The notes under the pieces were generated by a model. The model was not told the DNA's origin. It saw only the letters and a list, made by a program, of their open reading frames with translations, and made no database searches. The position numbers were made by a program, and so were the translations under genes. 20,529 nt of DNA, taken from the NCBI GenBank assembly GCA_031279175.1, contig JAITJA010000051.1, positions 1-20,529 of the forward strand. Reading direction: 5' to 3'. Origin of the DNA: Odoribacteraceae bacterium (GTDB taxonomy: Bacteria > Bacteroidota > Bacteroidia > Bacteroidales > Marinifilaceae). Shown piece after piece: positions 7,831-16,118 of this stretch; position 1 is the stretch's first letter, and each line of letters starts with the position of its first letter.

Positions 7831-7838
7831 TACATTTG
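7831..7838 (+). promoter_or_regulatory. -7 promoter element of rsgA
   Basis: TACATTTG matches the Bacteroidota -7 consensus TAnnTTTG exactly, 22 nt before the rsgA ATG. I see no clean TTG at the -33 position; TG at 7807-7808 is the nearest candidate. The leader would be about 15 nt, too short for a riboswitch. Confidence 0.5.
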
Positions 7839-7860
7839 CGCACGATATAAAAAGTGACTC

Positions 7861-8796
7861 ATGAACGGTATCGTGATTAAATCAACAGGAAGCTGGTACT
7901 CTGTGCGATTGGAAACAGGGGAGACGGTGCGTTGCCGGATAAAAGGGAAATTTCGCGTGGAAGGGTTCAAGACAACAAATCCAGTAGCCGTGGGGGATAA
8001 CGTGGAGCTTGAACAAAAACGAGACGACGAGTGGATGATTACACGAATCGGTGAGCGAAAAAATTACATTGTTCGAAAATCAACGAACTTGTCGCGGGAA
8101 AAACAGGTGATCGCGGCGAACGTGGACCAGGCATTACTCGTGGTAACGGTGAAATTTCCGGAAACATCAACCGTTTTTATGGATCGTTTCCTGGCTTCCG
8201 CGGAAGCTTACGGGGTCCCGGCAATCATCGTTTTCAACAAGATAGATCTACTCGACGAGGAGGATTTACTCTTGACAAACGCGTTGTCCGCGATTTACCA
8301 GGAGGTGGGATACAAGTGTATAAAGGCATCGGCAATGACGGGCGAGGGAATGGAAATGGTGACGGGGGCGTTGGCAGGAAAAGTTTCCGTGCTCGCCGGA
8401 CTCTCGGGGACAGGCAAATCCACGCTAATTAATCGCGTGGAACCTGGTCTTTCGCTACGAACCGCCGCGATCTCGGACGCGCACGAGACGGGGAGACACA
8501 CGACAACGTTCGCGGAGATGTTCCCGTTAAGTATTGGCGGCTTTATCGTTGACACGCCGGGGGTACGCGCTTTTGGGCTAGTGGACGTGAAACGGGAGGA
8601 GCTGTCGCTCTATTTCCCGGAGATTTTCCGGGTGTCGCGGGAGTGTCATTACTATAATTGTACGCACGTGCATGAGCCGGGGTGTGCCGTGATGGAAGCC
8701 GTTGAGAACGGGAAAATTAGCGAGTCGCGCTACACGAGCTACGTGAGCATGTTTAACGAGAACGAGGATAAGTATAGAAAAAATATTTTTACCTGA
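7861..8796 (+). CDS. rsgA: Ribosome small subunit-dependent GTPase A
   Basis: A 311-residue circularly permuted GTPase that acts late in 30S ribosomal subunit maturation. An N-terminal OB domain (about 1-85) is followed by GTPase motifs in permuted order: NKID at 126-129 (G4), SAMTG at 157-161 (G5), GLSGTGKS at 180-187 (P-loop), GRHTTT at 211-216 (G2) and DTPG at 231-234 (G3). The C-terminal zinc site is complete: C262, C267, H269, C275, with the same spacing as in E. coli RsgA. Length is normal for the family. ATG 7861 fits the family N terminus (MNGIVIKSTGSWY) and lies just after a -7 element. It is the first gene of an operon, 6 nt before rdgB. Confidence 0.97.
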   Translation: MNGIVIKSTGSWYSVRLETGETVRCRIKGKFRVEGFKTTNPVAVGDNVELEQKRDDEWMITRIGERKNYIVRKSTNLSREKQVIAANVDQALLVVTVKFPETSTVFMDRFLASAEAYGVPAIIVFNKIDLLDEEDLLLTNALSAIYQEVGYKCIKASAMTGEGMEMVTGALAGKVSVLAGLSGTGKSTLINRVEPGLSLRTAAISDAHETGRHTTTFAEMFPLSIGGFIVDTPGVRAFGLVDVKREELSLYFPEIFRVSRECHYYNCTHVHEPGCAVMEAVENGKISESRYTSYVSMFNENEDKYRKNIFT

Positions 8797-8802
8797 AAAA
8801 TC

Positions 8803-9402
8803 ATGAAACAACAACTTGTTTTCGCCACCGGTAACCGGCATAAGCTGGAGGAGGCAACAGGAATCCTGGGGGATCGCGCGGAGATCGTCCCGCTGGCAAA
8901 CTTCGGGTGTAACGAGGAAGTACCGGAGGACGCGGATACACTGGAAGAGAACGCGCTGCAAAAAGCAAGACACGCGTACGCTCTATTAGGTGCGGATTGT
9001 TTCGCGGATGATACTGGTTTGGAAATCACGGCGCTCGGGGGTGAACCGGGAGTGCGATCGGCACGGTACGCGGGAGATCATCGCGACTCGAAAGCAAATA
9101 TGTTGAAGGTATTGCAGTTAATGGAGGGCATGAAAAAGCGCGAGGCTCGTTTTCGTTGCGTTATCGCGTTGATTATTGACGGTGACGAGTATCTTTTCGA
9201 GGGCATCGTGAACGGGGAAATCCTGGAGGCCGCGGAAGGAGAAGGCGGCTTCGGGTATGATCCCATTTTTCGTCCCACGGGACACGAGCAGAGTTTCGCG
9301 GAAATGTCTCCTGCACTTAAAAACGAGATCAGTCACAGGGGAAAAGCCCTGCGAGAACTGGGAAGATTCCTGAACCAAGAGCGAAGAAGATGGAGGTGGT
9401 GA
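8803..9402 (+). CDS. rdgB: Non-canonical purine NTP pyrophosphatase (XTP/dITP diphosphatase, HAM1 family)
   Basis: A 199-residue cytoplasmic enzyme that hydrolyses dITP/ITP and XTP to monophosphate and pyrophosphate, keeping deaminated purines out of nucleic acids. All family motifs are present: FATGNRHKLEEA (7-18), TLEENA (46-51), the catalytic ADDTGLEI (68-75, D69 matching E. coli numbering), GEPGVRSARYAG (80-91), EGGFGYDPIF (147-156) and SHRGKAL (177-183). The C terminus ends in a basic tail (RRRWRW), which coincides with the overlap into recO. Start 6 nt after rsgA, and its last 13 nt overlap the recO start, so the three genes are almost certainly co-transcribed. Confidence 0.96.
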   Translation: MKQQLVFATGNRHKLEEATGILGDRAEIVPLANFGCNEEVPEDADTLEENALQKARHAYALLGADCFADDTGLEITALGGEPGVRSARYAGDHRDSKANMLKVLQLMEGMKKREARFRCVIALIIDGDEYLFEGIVNGEILEAAEGEGGFGYDPIFRPTGHEQSFAEMSPALKNEISHRGKALRELGRFLNQERRRWRW

Positions 9403-10097
9403 ATGCGATCGTGTTGAAGAATACGCGGTTCGTGGAACGACAGCGAATCCTTTACCTTTTCTCGCTGGAACGCGGTTTTTTGTCAATGATTACTCCTTTT
9501 TTTACAGGAAAACGCGAGGGGACGCGGGTCATGGAGATCATCGAGGTGGAATACGCGGAAAAAGCGCGAGGGGATCTTTACTCGCTCAAGTCCACGCGGC
9601 CGACGCTGGACACGAACGCGATCAGTCTTGATGTCTTTAAAATGAATATCGCGTTGTTATGGGGCGAGGTGTTGAGCCTTATTCTCCGGCATGAAGAGCA
9701 AAACGCTTCATTATACGATTATCTCTGCCGGTCAATAGAATACTTGAATGCCGCGGGAAATGAAGCGGCAAATTTCAATCTTTTCTTTTTTTACCGGCTT
9801 TGCGATCTGCTGGGCTTGCGCTTGGATGTTTCTTCTTATCGCGAGGGTTATCTTTTTGATCCTCACGCGGGGAACTTTCGTTCCTCCCCGCCCGATTCGG
9901 GGAAGGCCGTTGGTCCACTGGCGGCCAGCGTGATCTACCGGTTATGTAGCACCCCGTTGTCATCGATCGGCACGATCGCGTTGAACCGCGCCGGACGGGC
10001 GTTGCTCTTAGACGTGGTATTGTCATTTATCGGTTATCATCTCGACGTGAACTTCAACACGAAAAGTATCCGGGTGATTCGTGAGGTGTTCTCGTGA
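9390..10097 (+). CDS. recO: DNA repair protein RecO
   Basis: 235 residues, near the usual ~240 for Bacteroidota RecO. It binds single-stranded DNA and, with RecR, helps load RecA onto SSB-coated gaps. The N-terminal ~80 residues look like the OB fold (AIVLKNTRFVERQRILYLFSL, then a KREGTRVMEIIEVEY strand pair). The helical part carries RecO-typical runs: MNIALLWGEVLSLILRHEEQN (about 85-105), LYDYLCRSIEYLN, ANFNLFFFYRLCDLLGLRLD (127-146) and a YLFDPHAGNF segment. The four-cysteine zinc cluster of some RecO proteins is absent. ATG 9390 overlaps the rdgB end by 13 nt; GTG codons just after it are possible alternatives, but ATG fits best. Confidence 0.88.
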   Translation: MEVVNAIVLKNTRFVERQRILYLFSLERGFLSMITPFFTGKREGTRVMEIIEVEYAEKARGDLYSLKSTRPTLDTNAISLDVFKMNIALLWGEVLSLILRHEEQNASLYDYLCRSIEYLNAAGNEAANFNLFFFYRLCDLLGLRLDVSSYREGYLFDPHAGNFRSSPPDSGKAVGPLAASVIYRLCSTPLSSIGTIALNRAGRALLLDVVLSFIGYHLDVNFNTKSIRVIREVFS

Positions 10098-10179
10098 ATC
10101 CTGGCTTCCTGTTAATGTTTTCTTAAGAACTAAACCTTGCGAAACAAAAGATGTCTGACCTTAACAAACAAGATTCACG
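10093..10179. repeat. Inverted-repeat segment after recO
   Basis: CGTGAATC (10093-10100, across the recO stop) and GATTCACG (10172-10179) form an 8-bp inverted repeat 71 nt apart. Inside lies a perfect 10-bp palindrome, TTCTTAAGAA (10120-10129). The segment could form a long stem or hold an operator for the downstream export cluster. Both are inferred. Confidence 0.3.
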
Positions 10180-10204
10180 TTTTATTAACACGTTTTCTTT
10201 TTGC

Positions 10205-10234
10205 CCGAGCCTATCTTGCGCTCGGTTAATTTAA
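10205..10234 (+). terminator. Hairpin upstream of the ABC ATPase gene
   Basis: CCGAGC (10205-10210) and GCTCGG (10220-10225) form a 6-bp stem with a 9-nt loop, followed by an AT-rich tract (TTAATTTAA). It may end rsgA-rdgB-recO transcription or act as an attenuator, since it ends about 20 nt before the ABC ATPase start. The T tract is poor. Confidence 0.4.
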
Positions 10235-10246
10235 AAATAAAAACTT

Positions 10247-11176
10247 ATGCAGATCAAAATTCAACACCTCAGCAAAATTTATCCCGGCGGAAAGAAGGCG
10301 CTGGATAAATTGAACTTGGAGATCGAATCCGGTATGTTTGGACTGCTCGGTCCGAATGGAGCGGGAAAGACCACGTTAATGCGTATCATGACATTGTTGC
10401 AGGATAGCTCGTCGGGGACAATTCTTTACGATAATTACGACATTTCCCGTGATCGGAAGGAGATTCGCGCGCTGCTGGGTTATTTGCCCCAGGACTTTCG
10501 CTTTTTCGAGAAGCTGAAGACGTGGGAGTTCTTGGACTATGGAGCAGGTCTTGCCGGGATTCGTGGGAAGCGGCAGCGGGGCGAGGTGGTTGACGAGATG
10601 TTGCGGAAAGTCGGGCTGTTCGAGGTGCGCGACCGGTGGGCTAACCGTCTCTCCGGTGGGATGAAACGACGGCTGGGTATCGCGCAGGCACTGATCGGGC
10701 AACCTAAGGTGATTATCGTGGATGAGCCGACAACAGGGCTTGATCCAGAGGAACGTATCCGCTTTCGGAATATCCTCTCGGAGGTGAGCGATAAGGATGC
10801 TGTGATTATCTTGTCTACACATATCGTGGGAGATATATCAAGCACGTGCAAGAAGTTGGCGCTGCTGAACCGGGGGGAACTGAAGTTTGAAGGATCGCCC
10901 GATGAGATGATCGCGCTGGCCCGCGGCAAGGTGTGGGAGATCTTCGTGACTGACCTGGAGTACGAGGAAATCAAGGAGAAGTACCCGATTATCTCGACAA
11001 TTCCCTCGGACGGCGGAATGGAAATTCAGGTGGTTGCCGAGAGCGTGGAGGGGTATTCCTGCAAGGCTATCGACCCGAATTTGGAACATGCCTATGTCTA
11101 TTACATGGATTTCCTGCTGAAGGATAAGTTGAACATGCAGGCAGACGCGATCCGTGAGACCGCACTCGCCTTGTAA
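10247..11176 (+). CDS. ABC transporter ATP-binding protein
   Basis: A 309-residue cytoplasmic ABC ATPase of the ABC-2 export type. It carries Walker A GPNGAGKTT (35-43), Q-loop Q82 in LPQD, signature LSGGMKRR (135-142), Walker B VIIVDEPTTGLDP (D159, E160) and the H-switch H192 in STHIV. All catalytic residues are intact. A C-terminal extension (about 215-309) follows the nucleotide-binding fold and may contact its partner. The next gene, 15 nt downstream, encodes an ABC-2 permease, so the two very likely form one transporter. The substrate is unknown. It opens the export cluster; I could not identify a convincing promoter in the 149-bp upstream gap. Confidence 0.95.
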   Translation: MQIKIQHLSKIYPGGKKALDKLNLEIESGMFGLLGPNGAGKTTLMRIMTLLQDSSSGTILYDNYDISRDRKEIRALLGYLPQDFRFFEKLKTWEFLDYGAGLAGIRGKRQRGEVVDEMLRKVGLFEVRDRWANRLSGGMKRRLGIAQALIGQPKVIIVDEPTTGLDPEERIRFRNILSEVSDKDAVIILSTHIVGDISSTCKKLALLNRGELKFEGSPDEMIALARGKVWEIFVTDLEYEEIKEKYPIISTIPSDGGMEIQVVAESVEGYSCKAIDPNLEHAYVYYMDFLLKDKLNMQADAIRETALAL

Positions 11177-11191
11177 TCTACCCGTGAAGAG

Positions 11192-14100
11192 ATGACGCTC
11201 CATAATATTTCCAGTGTTTCCCGGTACGAGGTAAAGTTGCTCAGGAGGAGCTGGTTGTTCCGGATATTTGCGATGCTTTCGTTAGTCGTGATTACAGTAT
11301 TACATCTCGGGTCGCAGGCAAACATGGATAGCTACCAGTGGAATATGGTGGCGCTCTCTTCCTCAATCCCGTTCGTGAATATCTATATTTTTAATATCGC
11401 CCAGTCGATTATAGCGATTTTCCTCGCGGGGGATTTCATGAAACGAGATAAGAAGTTGGATACTGCCGAGGTGATCTACGTGCGCCCAATGAGTAATACC
11501 GATTATATCGCCGGTAAGACATGGGGGGTAATCCGGGTGTTTGTCACGCTGAACCTCGTGGCGCTGGTAATCGCCGCGTTCATCAACATCTTCGCGAGCG
11601 AGTCGGCTTTTAATCCCTGGGCTTATTTCTTTTACCTGCTCACGCTCTCGATCCCTTCGCTGGTGTTCGTGCTTGGCGTTTCTTTCCTAATCATGAACCT
11701 GGTGAAGAACCAGGCGATCACGTTGATTTTGTTGTTGGGATACGTGATTGCGACTCTGGTGTATCTCGGTGAAGAGGCTTGGGGAGCGTTTGATTTCTTT
11801 GCAGTCACGCTGCCGAACCTCTTTTCGGACGTGACGGGGCATCCCGATTTGTCGCACTATCTGGTGCAACGGGTGTCGTTCTTCCTGGTTGGCACCGGCC
11901 TGCTTACCTTTACCGTCGTGCTGATGAAACGATTGCCGCAACACCCGCGGAGACAGGTTGTTTTGAATGTGCTGGGTAGCTTGTTGCTCGTCGTTGGAGT
12001 GGCGGGTAGTGTCCTTTATGTTGCGGATTACCGGCACAAGGACGCTGCACGGGCAGGGTACGTGGAAAAATACCGGAAATATATTGCGCCGGACATGGGG
12101 ACGTTGACCGATGCCCGCGTGAAACTCCAGCAAGAAGGGAAAAGAATTGTTGCGCAAGCGCGATTGACCGTTGAGAACCAGGGGAGCGTATCACTCCAGT
12201 CACTTTTGCTCTACCTGAATCCCTCGCTTGATGTGATACGCCTATCCGGTGTGAACGGGGAGATTCCTTTCCGTCGCGACGGGCAGGTCATTATCGTGGA
12301 ACAAACACTCCACCCTCGGGAACAAGTTGAATTGCAGGTGGATTATAGCGGTGAGGTGAGCGAGGAGATTTGTTACCTGGACGTCTCCGACGAGGAGTTT
12401 TATAACACGAAGACAGGAAATAGCGTGCTTCGGTACGGGAAACGATACGCGTTCGTGGGGGATGACTTCACATTGTTGACTCCCGAGTCCATCTGGTACC
12501 CGGTAGTCACCCCTCCCGTCAACCCGGTGAGCTTATATAACGTCCGGAAGGATTTCACGCGCTTCGCGTTGCAGGTGGTTAACCCGCGGCAGGCCGTCGT
12601 GATTTCCCAGGGGAGCCCGCGACAAGTGGGTGATACTCTCTTCTTTGATAACGATCAGCCGCTGCCTTCCATGAGTCTCGTCATGGGGGATTACGAGAGG
12701 AAGGCAATGATGCTGGACTCGCTCGAGATTGCCCTGTATTGTTTTAAAGGACACGATTATTTCTCGGAAGATTTCACGCACATTGCCGACACGCTGCCCT
12801 CCGTGTTGCGATGGGCGCGAGACGATTACGAGATAAGAAAGAATCGGGATTATCCTTTTAAACGGCTGCTGCTGGTGGAAACCCCTATCTCGTTCGCCAC
12901 TTATGTGCGTAACTGGAAGGGTGCAAGCGATTACGTGCAGCCGGAGATCGTACTCCTTCCGGAACTGGGGGCCACGCTTCCGAACGGGAGTTTCAAGCTG
13001 GCCAAAAGACGGGTGCAGGAGTGGGAACGACGCGGCAACCGGAGTATCGAGGAGATCGATATCGAGATGCGCGTGGTACGTGAATTTATCCAAAATGCCT
13101 TGCTCTCTGAAAATACATTCACGGGCGAAGGAAATCTCTTTGTCCCCAATCTCTTGAATGATGCCCCGGGATGGAGTTCTAAATTGAACAAGTATGATAT
13201 TTCCCCGCTCTTTTTTAATCACGTGACGTTTATCCGGTCGGATGATTTCCCGGTGATGGATGTGTTGATGAACGTGATGCTAAAGCAGGAAACCACGACC
13301 GGTGGGGGAGGAGGATGGATGAGGCAGTTCTCTGGAATGAATGACGCGCAACGGGCCGCCGAGTACTTGATGAACAAGAGTTTTGAACAGGCGATCATGG
13401 ATGAAACCATGCTCCCTGAGGTCTTTTACGAGCTGCTGAAGTTGAAGGCTACCTACCTGAAAAATTATATTCTCACGTACCGTGTGTCGCAGGATTTTGC
13501 CGTGTTTATGAAGGAGTTTATTCTGAAACGACAGTTCTCGACTGTGAGCTTTGCCGATCTGAATAACGAATTCATGGAGAGTTTTAATATCAATCTCATG
13601 GACTTGATCCCCGAGTGGTATACCGTTAATCGTACACCCCTCTTTATAATTCGGGGGGTGAACTCGGAAGAGACGACGATCGACGATTATACCCGTTATA
13701 TCATTAGTTTCCACGTGTACAACCCAACCCCAGTCGAGGGGATACTCTCCGTTCGGGTCGAGGGCGGTCGCGGGTTTGGTGGCGGTGGCTTTGGCGGCTT
13801 TGGGGCATTCGGCATGTCTATGTCGATGGACCAACCGCCTGCACAATTCCTTATCCCGGCCAATAGTTACAAGAAAATCCGGGTATTGTCGGATAATCGC
13901 CCCAATAACTTGTCTGTCGGGACGAATATCGCTCAAAATCTCCCCAGCGAGGTCGGCGTTCGGTTACCAAGAATGAGGCAGATTACCACGGACACGACAA
14001 CCGGAATATTTAACGGAGACAGCACGTTTTTCATGTATGACCCGAAAGAAATTACCGTGGATAACGAGGACAAGGGATTCCGGTTGATCGAATCTAACCA

Positions 14101-14593
14101 GAAGAAACACACGCTGCAATCCCTGCTGCATATTACCACGGAGGATCGTTACAAGAATATGAATTTCTGGATGCCTCCCTCGCGCTGGACCGCCACAGTA
14201 GGTAATAACTTCCACGGCGATTACATCAAGAGTGGCTATTATAAACGAGCAGGTAGCGGGCAAAATATGGCTGAATGGTTGGCTAATATTTCGTTGCCGG
14301 GTTTTTATGACATCTATGTCTATAACTCAATGATCGAGTTCCGGGGAGGAGGAGGTTTCGGCGGCGGACGTAACGAGGATGAAATGCACCAGTATTATAA
14401 AATCACGCATGCTGACGGTGAGGACGAGGTCTCCGTGCAGACTAATGAAGATCGCCAAACTTGGGTGCCCGTGGGGAGTTTTTATTTCTCTGAGGGGGAC
14501 GCGAAAATCACGCTCGTAGATAAGGGGTTTAATCCTCGTCAACTTATCTTTGCCGATGCCGTGCGCTGGGTGTACAAGAATAACCAGAAATAA
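11192..14593 (+). CDS. ABC-2 permease fused to M1 peptidase-like domain lacking HExxH, with golvesin-like C terminus
   Basis: 1133 residues. The first ~280 hold about seven membrane helices (about 23-40, 56-80, 113-133, 145-168, 173-192, 226-244, 258-277) with the ABC-2 motif AGDFMKRDKKLDTAEVIYVRP. From about 300 the sequence follows the M1 aminopeptidase N-terminal layout: ARLTVENQG, LYLNPSLDVIRLSGVNG, then LLTPESIWYPV (428-438) and ISQGSPRQVGDTLFF. However, I find no HExxH zinc motif anywhere, so this looks like a pseudo-peptidase. Glycine/phenylalanine-rich stretches occur at 858-874 and 1052-1059. The last ~140 residues fit a golvesin-like domain (GFYDIYVYN, WVPVGSFYF, final ADAVRW). The extracytoplasmic part is probably periplasmic. 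It follows the ABC ATPase by 15 nt and is its likely membrane partner. Confidence 0.88.
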   Translation: MTLHNISSVSRYEVKLLRRSWLFRIFAMLSLVVITVLHLGSQANMDSYQWNMVALSSSIPFVNIYIFNIAQSIIAIFLAGDFMKRDKKLDTAEVIYVRPMSNTDYIAGKTWGVIRVFVTLNLVALVIAAFINIFASESAFNPWAYFFYLLTLSIPSLVFVLGVSFLIMNLVKNQAITLILLLGYVIATLVYLGEEAWGAFDFFAVTLPNLFSDVTGHPDLSHYLVQRVSFFLVGTGLLTFTVVLMKRLPQHPRRQVVLNVLGSLLLVVGVAGSVLYVADYRHKDAARAGYVEKYRKYIAPDMGTLTDARVKLQQEGKRIVAQARLTVENQGSVSLQSLLLYLNPSLDVIRLSGVNGEIPFRRDGQVIIVEQTLHPREQVELQVDYSGEVSEEICYLDVSDEEFYNTKTGNSVLRYGKRYAFVGDDFTLLTPESIWYPVVTPPVNPVSLYNVRKDFTRFALQVVNPRQAVVISQGSPRQVGDTLFFDNDQPLPSMSLVMGDYERKAMMLDSLEIALYCFKGHDYFSEDFTHIADTLPSVLRWARDDYEIRKNRDYPFKRLLLVETPISFATYVRNWKGASDYVQPEIVLLPELGATLPNGSFKLAKRRVQEWERRGNRSIEEIDIEMRVVREFIQNALLSENTFTGEGNLFVPNLLNDAPGWSSKLNKYDISPLFFNHVTFIRSDDFPVMDVLMNVMLKQETTTGGGGGWMRQFSGMNDAQRAAEYLMNKSFEQAIMDETMLPEVFYELLKLKATYLKNYILTYRVSQDFAVFMKEFILKRQFSTVSFADLNNEFMESFNINLMDLIPEWYTVNRTPLFIIRGVNSEETTIDDYTRYIISFHVYNPTPVEGILSVRVEGGRGFGGGGFGGFGAFGMSMSMDQPPAQFLIPANSYKKIRVLSDNRPNNLSVGTNIAQNLPSEVGVRLPRMRQITTDTTTGIFNGDSTFFMYDPKEITVDNEDKGFRLIESNQKKHTLQSLLHITTEDRYKNMNFWMPPSRWTATVGNNFHGDYIKSGYYKRAGSGQNMAEWLANISLPGFYDIYVYNSMIEFRGGGGFGGGRNEDEMHQYYKITHADGEDEVSVQTNEDRQTWVPVGSFYFSEGDAKITLVDKGFNPRQLIFADAVRWVYKNNQK

Positions 14594-14618
14594 TAACAAA
14601 CACAAAATACTGATTTAT

Positions 14619-16094
14619 ATGAAACGATTCACATTGCTATTATTGTTTGCGGGGGCCACCGGATTGTATCCCTTGACCGCCACTGCACAAGATACCTTAG
14701 CGTTGTCATTAGAGCGTGCGTTGGAATTGGCCAGCCTGCAAAGTCCCGAGTTAATGAATAATCGACGGGCGTTGCAACGAAGCGAAACTCAGATGGTTAA
14801 CAGTAAGGCTGACCTTAAACCGCGTCTTGATTTGTCTTTTACCCCGTTCAGTTATAATAGAGTCAATAATTTCCAGTCCTATGACGCTTCCTATAACCTG
14901 ACGGAAACAATGACGTCCGATATCGCCTTAAGAGTCTCCCAGAAAGTGAAATTCACGGGAGGAACTTTGAACCTTTCGGAAGGCATCGACTGGCAGGATT
15001 ATAAAGACAAAACCGGAAATCGCTCTAGCTTTACGTTTAATAATCGCTTCACGATTAGTTATGAACAACCCATCTTCAAGTATAACGAGGTAAAAATGAA
15101 CTCGGAACAACAGGAACTTGATCTGGAAACGTCGAAACTTAGCTACGCCTTACAAATAATCCAACTCGAACAGACCGTCACGAACGCGTTTTACGGGTTG
15201 TATCGTAGCTTTAAGAGCGTGGAAACGGCGGAAGATGCCTATAATAATCAAATGGAAACCTATACTTTGACGAAGAATAAGGTGGAAACGAAACTCCTCG
15301 CCGAGTCCGAGTTGTTGCAACAGGAAATCACGCTGGCAACTCGTCAGGATGCGCTGGCTTCTGCCCGAGATTCCTACCAGCGAACGAAAGACGATTTTAA
15401 AAAGACGCTGGGTTTGTCTCTTGACGTGGATATTTCTGTCATTCCTCCCGTCGATATTCCCGCTGTAGAGATAGACCCGGAAGTGGCCATAGAATACGCG
15501 TTAGGGCAGCGCTTTCAATTAAAACAAAGCGAGATAGCACTCGAAAGGTTACGCCTCCAATTGATACAGACCAAGGCTACCGACAAATTTAGTGGGAATC
15601 TTTCTTTTAGTCTCGGATTCTCGGGCAGCGACTCCAAGATAGAGCAGATGTTCAACAAGCAGAGCCATAACGAAGGGGTACATGTAACGCTCACGATCCC
15701 CATCTGGGACTGGGGTATTCGAAAGAATAATATTAAGAACGCGGAATTGAACATTGAAGAGTCCGAACTTAATCTTGAAGAGGCGAGAAAAGAGGTCGTT
15801 ATCCGCATCCGCGAGTTGTGCCGGAGCCTACCGCGTTACCTTAACAAGATTGCCCTTTCCCAAAAGAGCATCGAGAATGCGGAAATTACCTATAAAATTA
15901 ACTACGAGAAATACATGAATGGTAGTCTTTCGTCCATGATGTTCAAGGATTACCAGGACCAGCTCACCACGGCACGACAAAGTTATATTGATGCGGTCAT
16001 CGATTACAGGCTGCAACTGTTAGAGATTAAGATCTACACGTTGTGGGATTTCGAGAAGAACGAGTCGATCGTGCCATTTGCCTTGTTACATTAA
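14619..16094 (+). CDS. TolC family outer membrane efflux protein
   Basis: 491 residues, a normal TolC length. A signal peptide (MKRFTLLLLFAGATG..., cleavage near TATAQ, about 23-24) directs it to the outer membrane. It shows the family's repeated helix pattern: an opening LSLERALELASLQSPELMNNRRALQRSE segment (about residues 27-55), long charged amphipathic helices, and a second half repeating the layout (LALGQRF-like and SELNLEEARKEV segments, then NAEITYKINYEKYMNGSLS). It would form the trimeric channel for the neighbouring pump(s). I chose ATG 14619; an upstream in-frame ATG at 14550 lies inside the permease gene and would spoil the signal peptide. 25 nt separate it from the permease stop. 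Confidence 0.93.
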   Translation: MKRFTLLLLFAGATGLYPLTATAQDTLALSLERALELASLQSPELMNNRRALQRSETQMVNSKADLKPRLDLSFTPFSYNRVNNFQSYDASYNLTETMTSDIALRVSQKVKFTGGTLNLSEGIDWQDYKDKTGNRSSFTFNNRFTISYEQPIFKYNEVKMNSEQQELDLETSKLSYALQIIQLEQTVTNAFYGLYRSFKSVETAEDAYNNQMETYTLTKNKVETKLLAESELLQQEITLATRQDALASARDSYQRTKDDFKKTLGLSLDVDISVIPPVDIPAVEIDPEVAIEYALGQRFQLKQSEIALERLRLQLIQTKATDKFSGNLSFSLGFSGSDSKIEQMFNKQSHNEGVHVTLTIPIWDWGIRKNNIKNAELNIEESELNLEEARKEVVIRIRELCRSLPRYLNKIALSQKSIENAEITYKINYEKYMNGSLSSMMFKDYQDQLTTARQSYIDAVIDYRLQLLEIKIYTLWDFEKNESIVPFALLH

Positions 16095-16118
16095 TATCTA
16101 TCCATAAAAATAAATACC

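Noticed and set aside
11192..14593. Active M1 metallopeptidase in the permease fusion
   Set aside because: I looked at every histidine in the protein and found no HExxH motif.
14550..14618. Upstream start for the TolC gene at 14550
   Set aside because: It lies inside the permease coding region, adds a polar 23-residue extension and would mask the clear signal peptide that begins at 14619.
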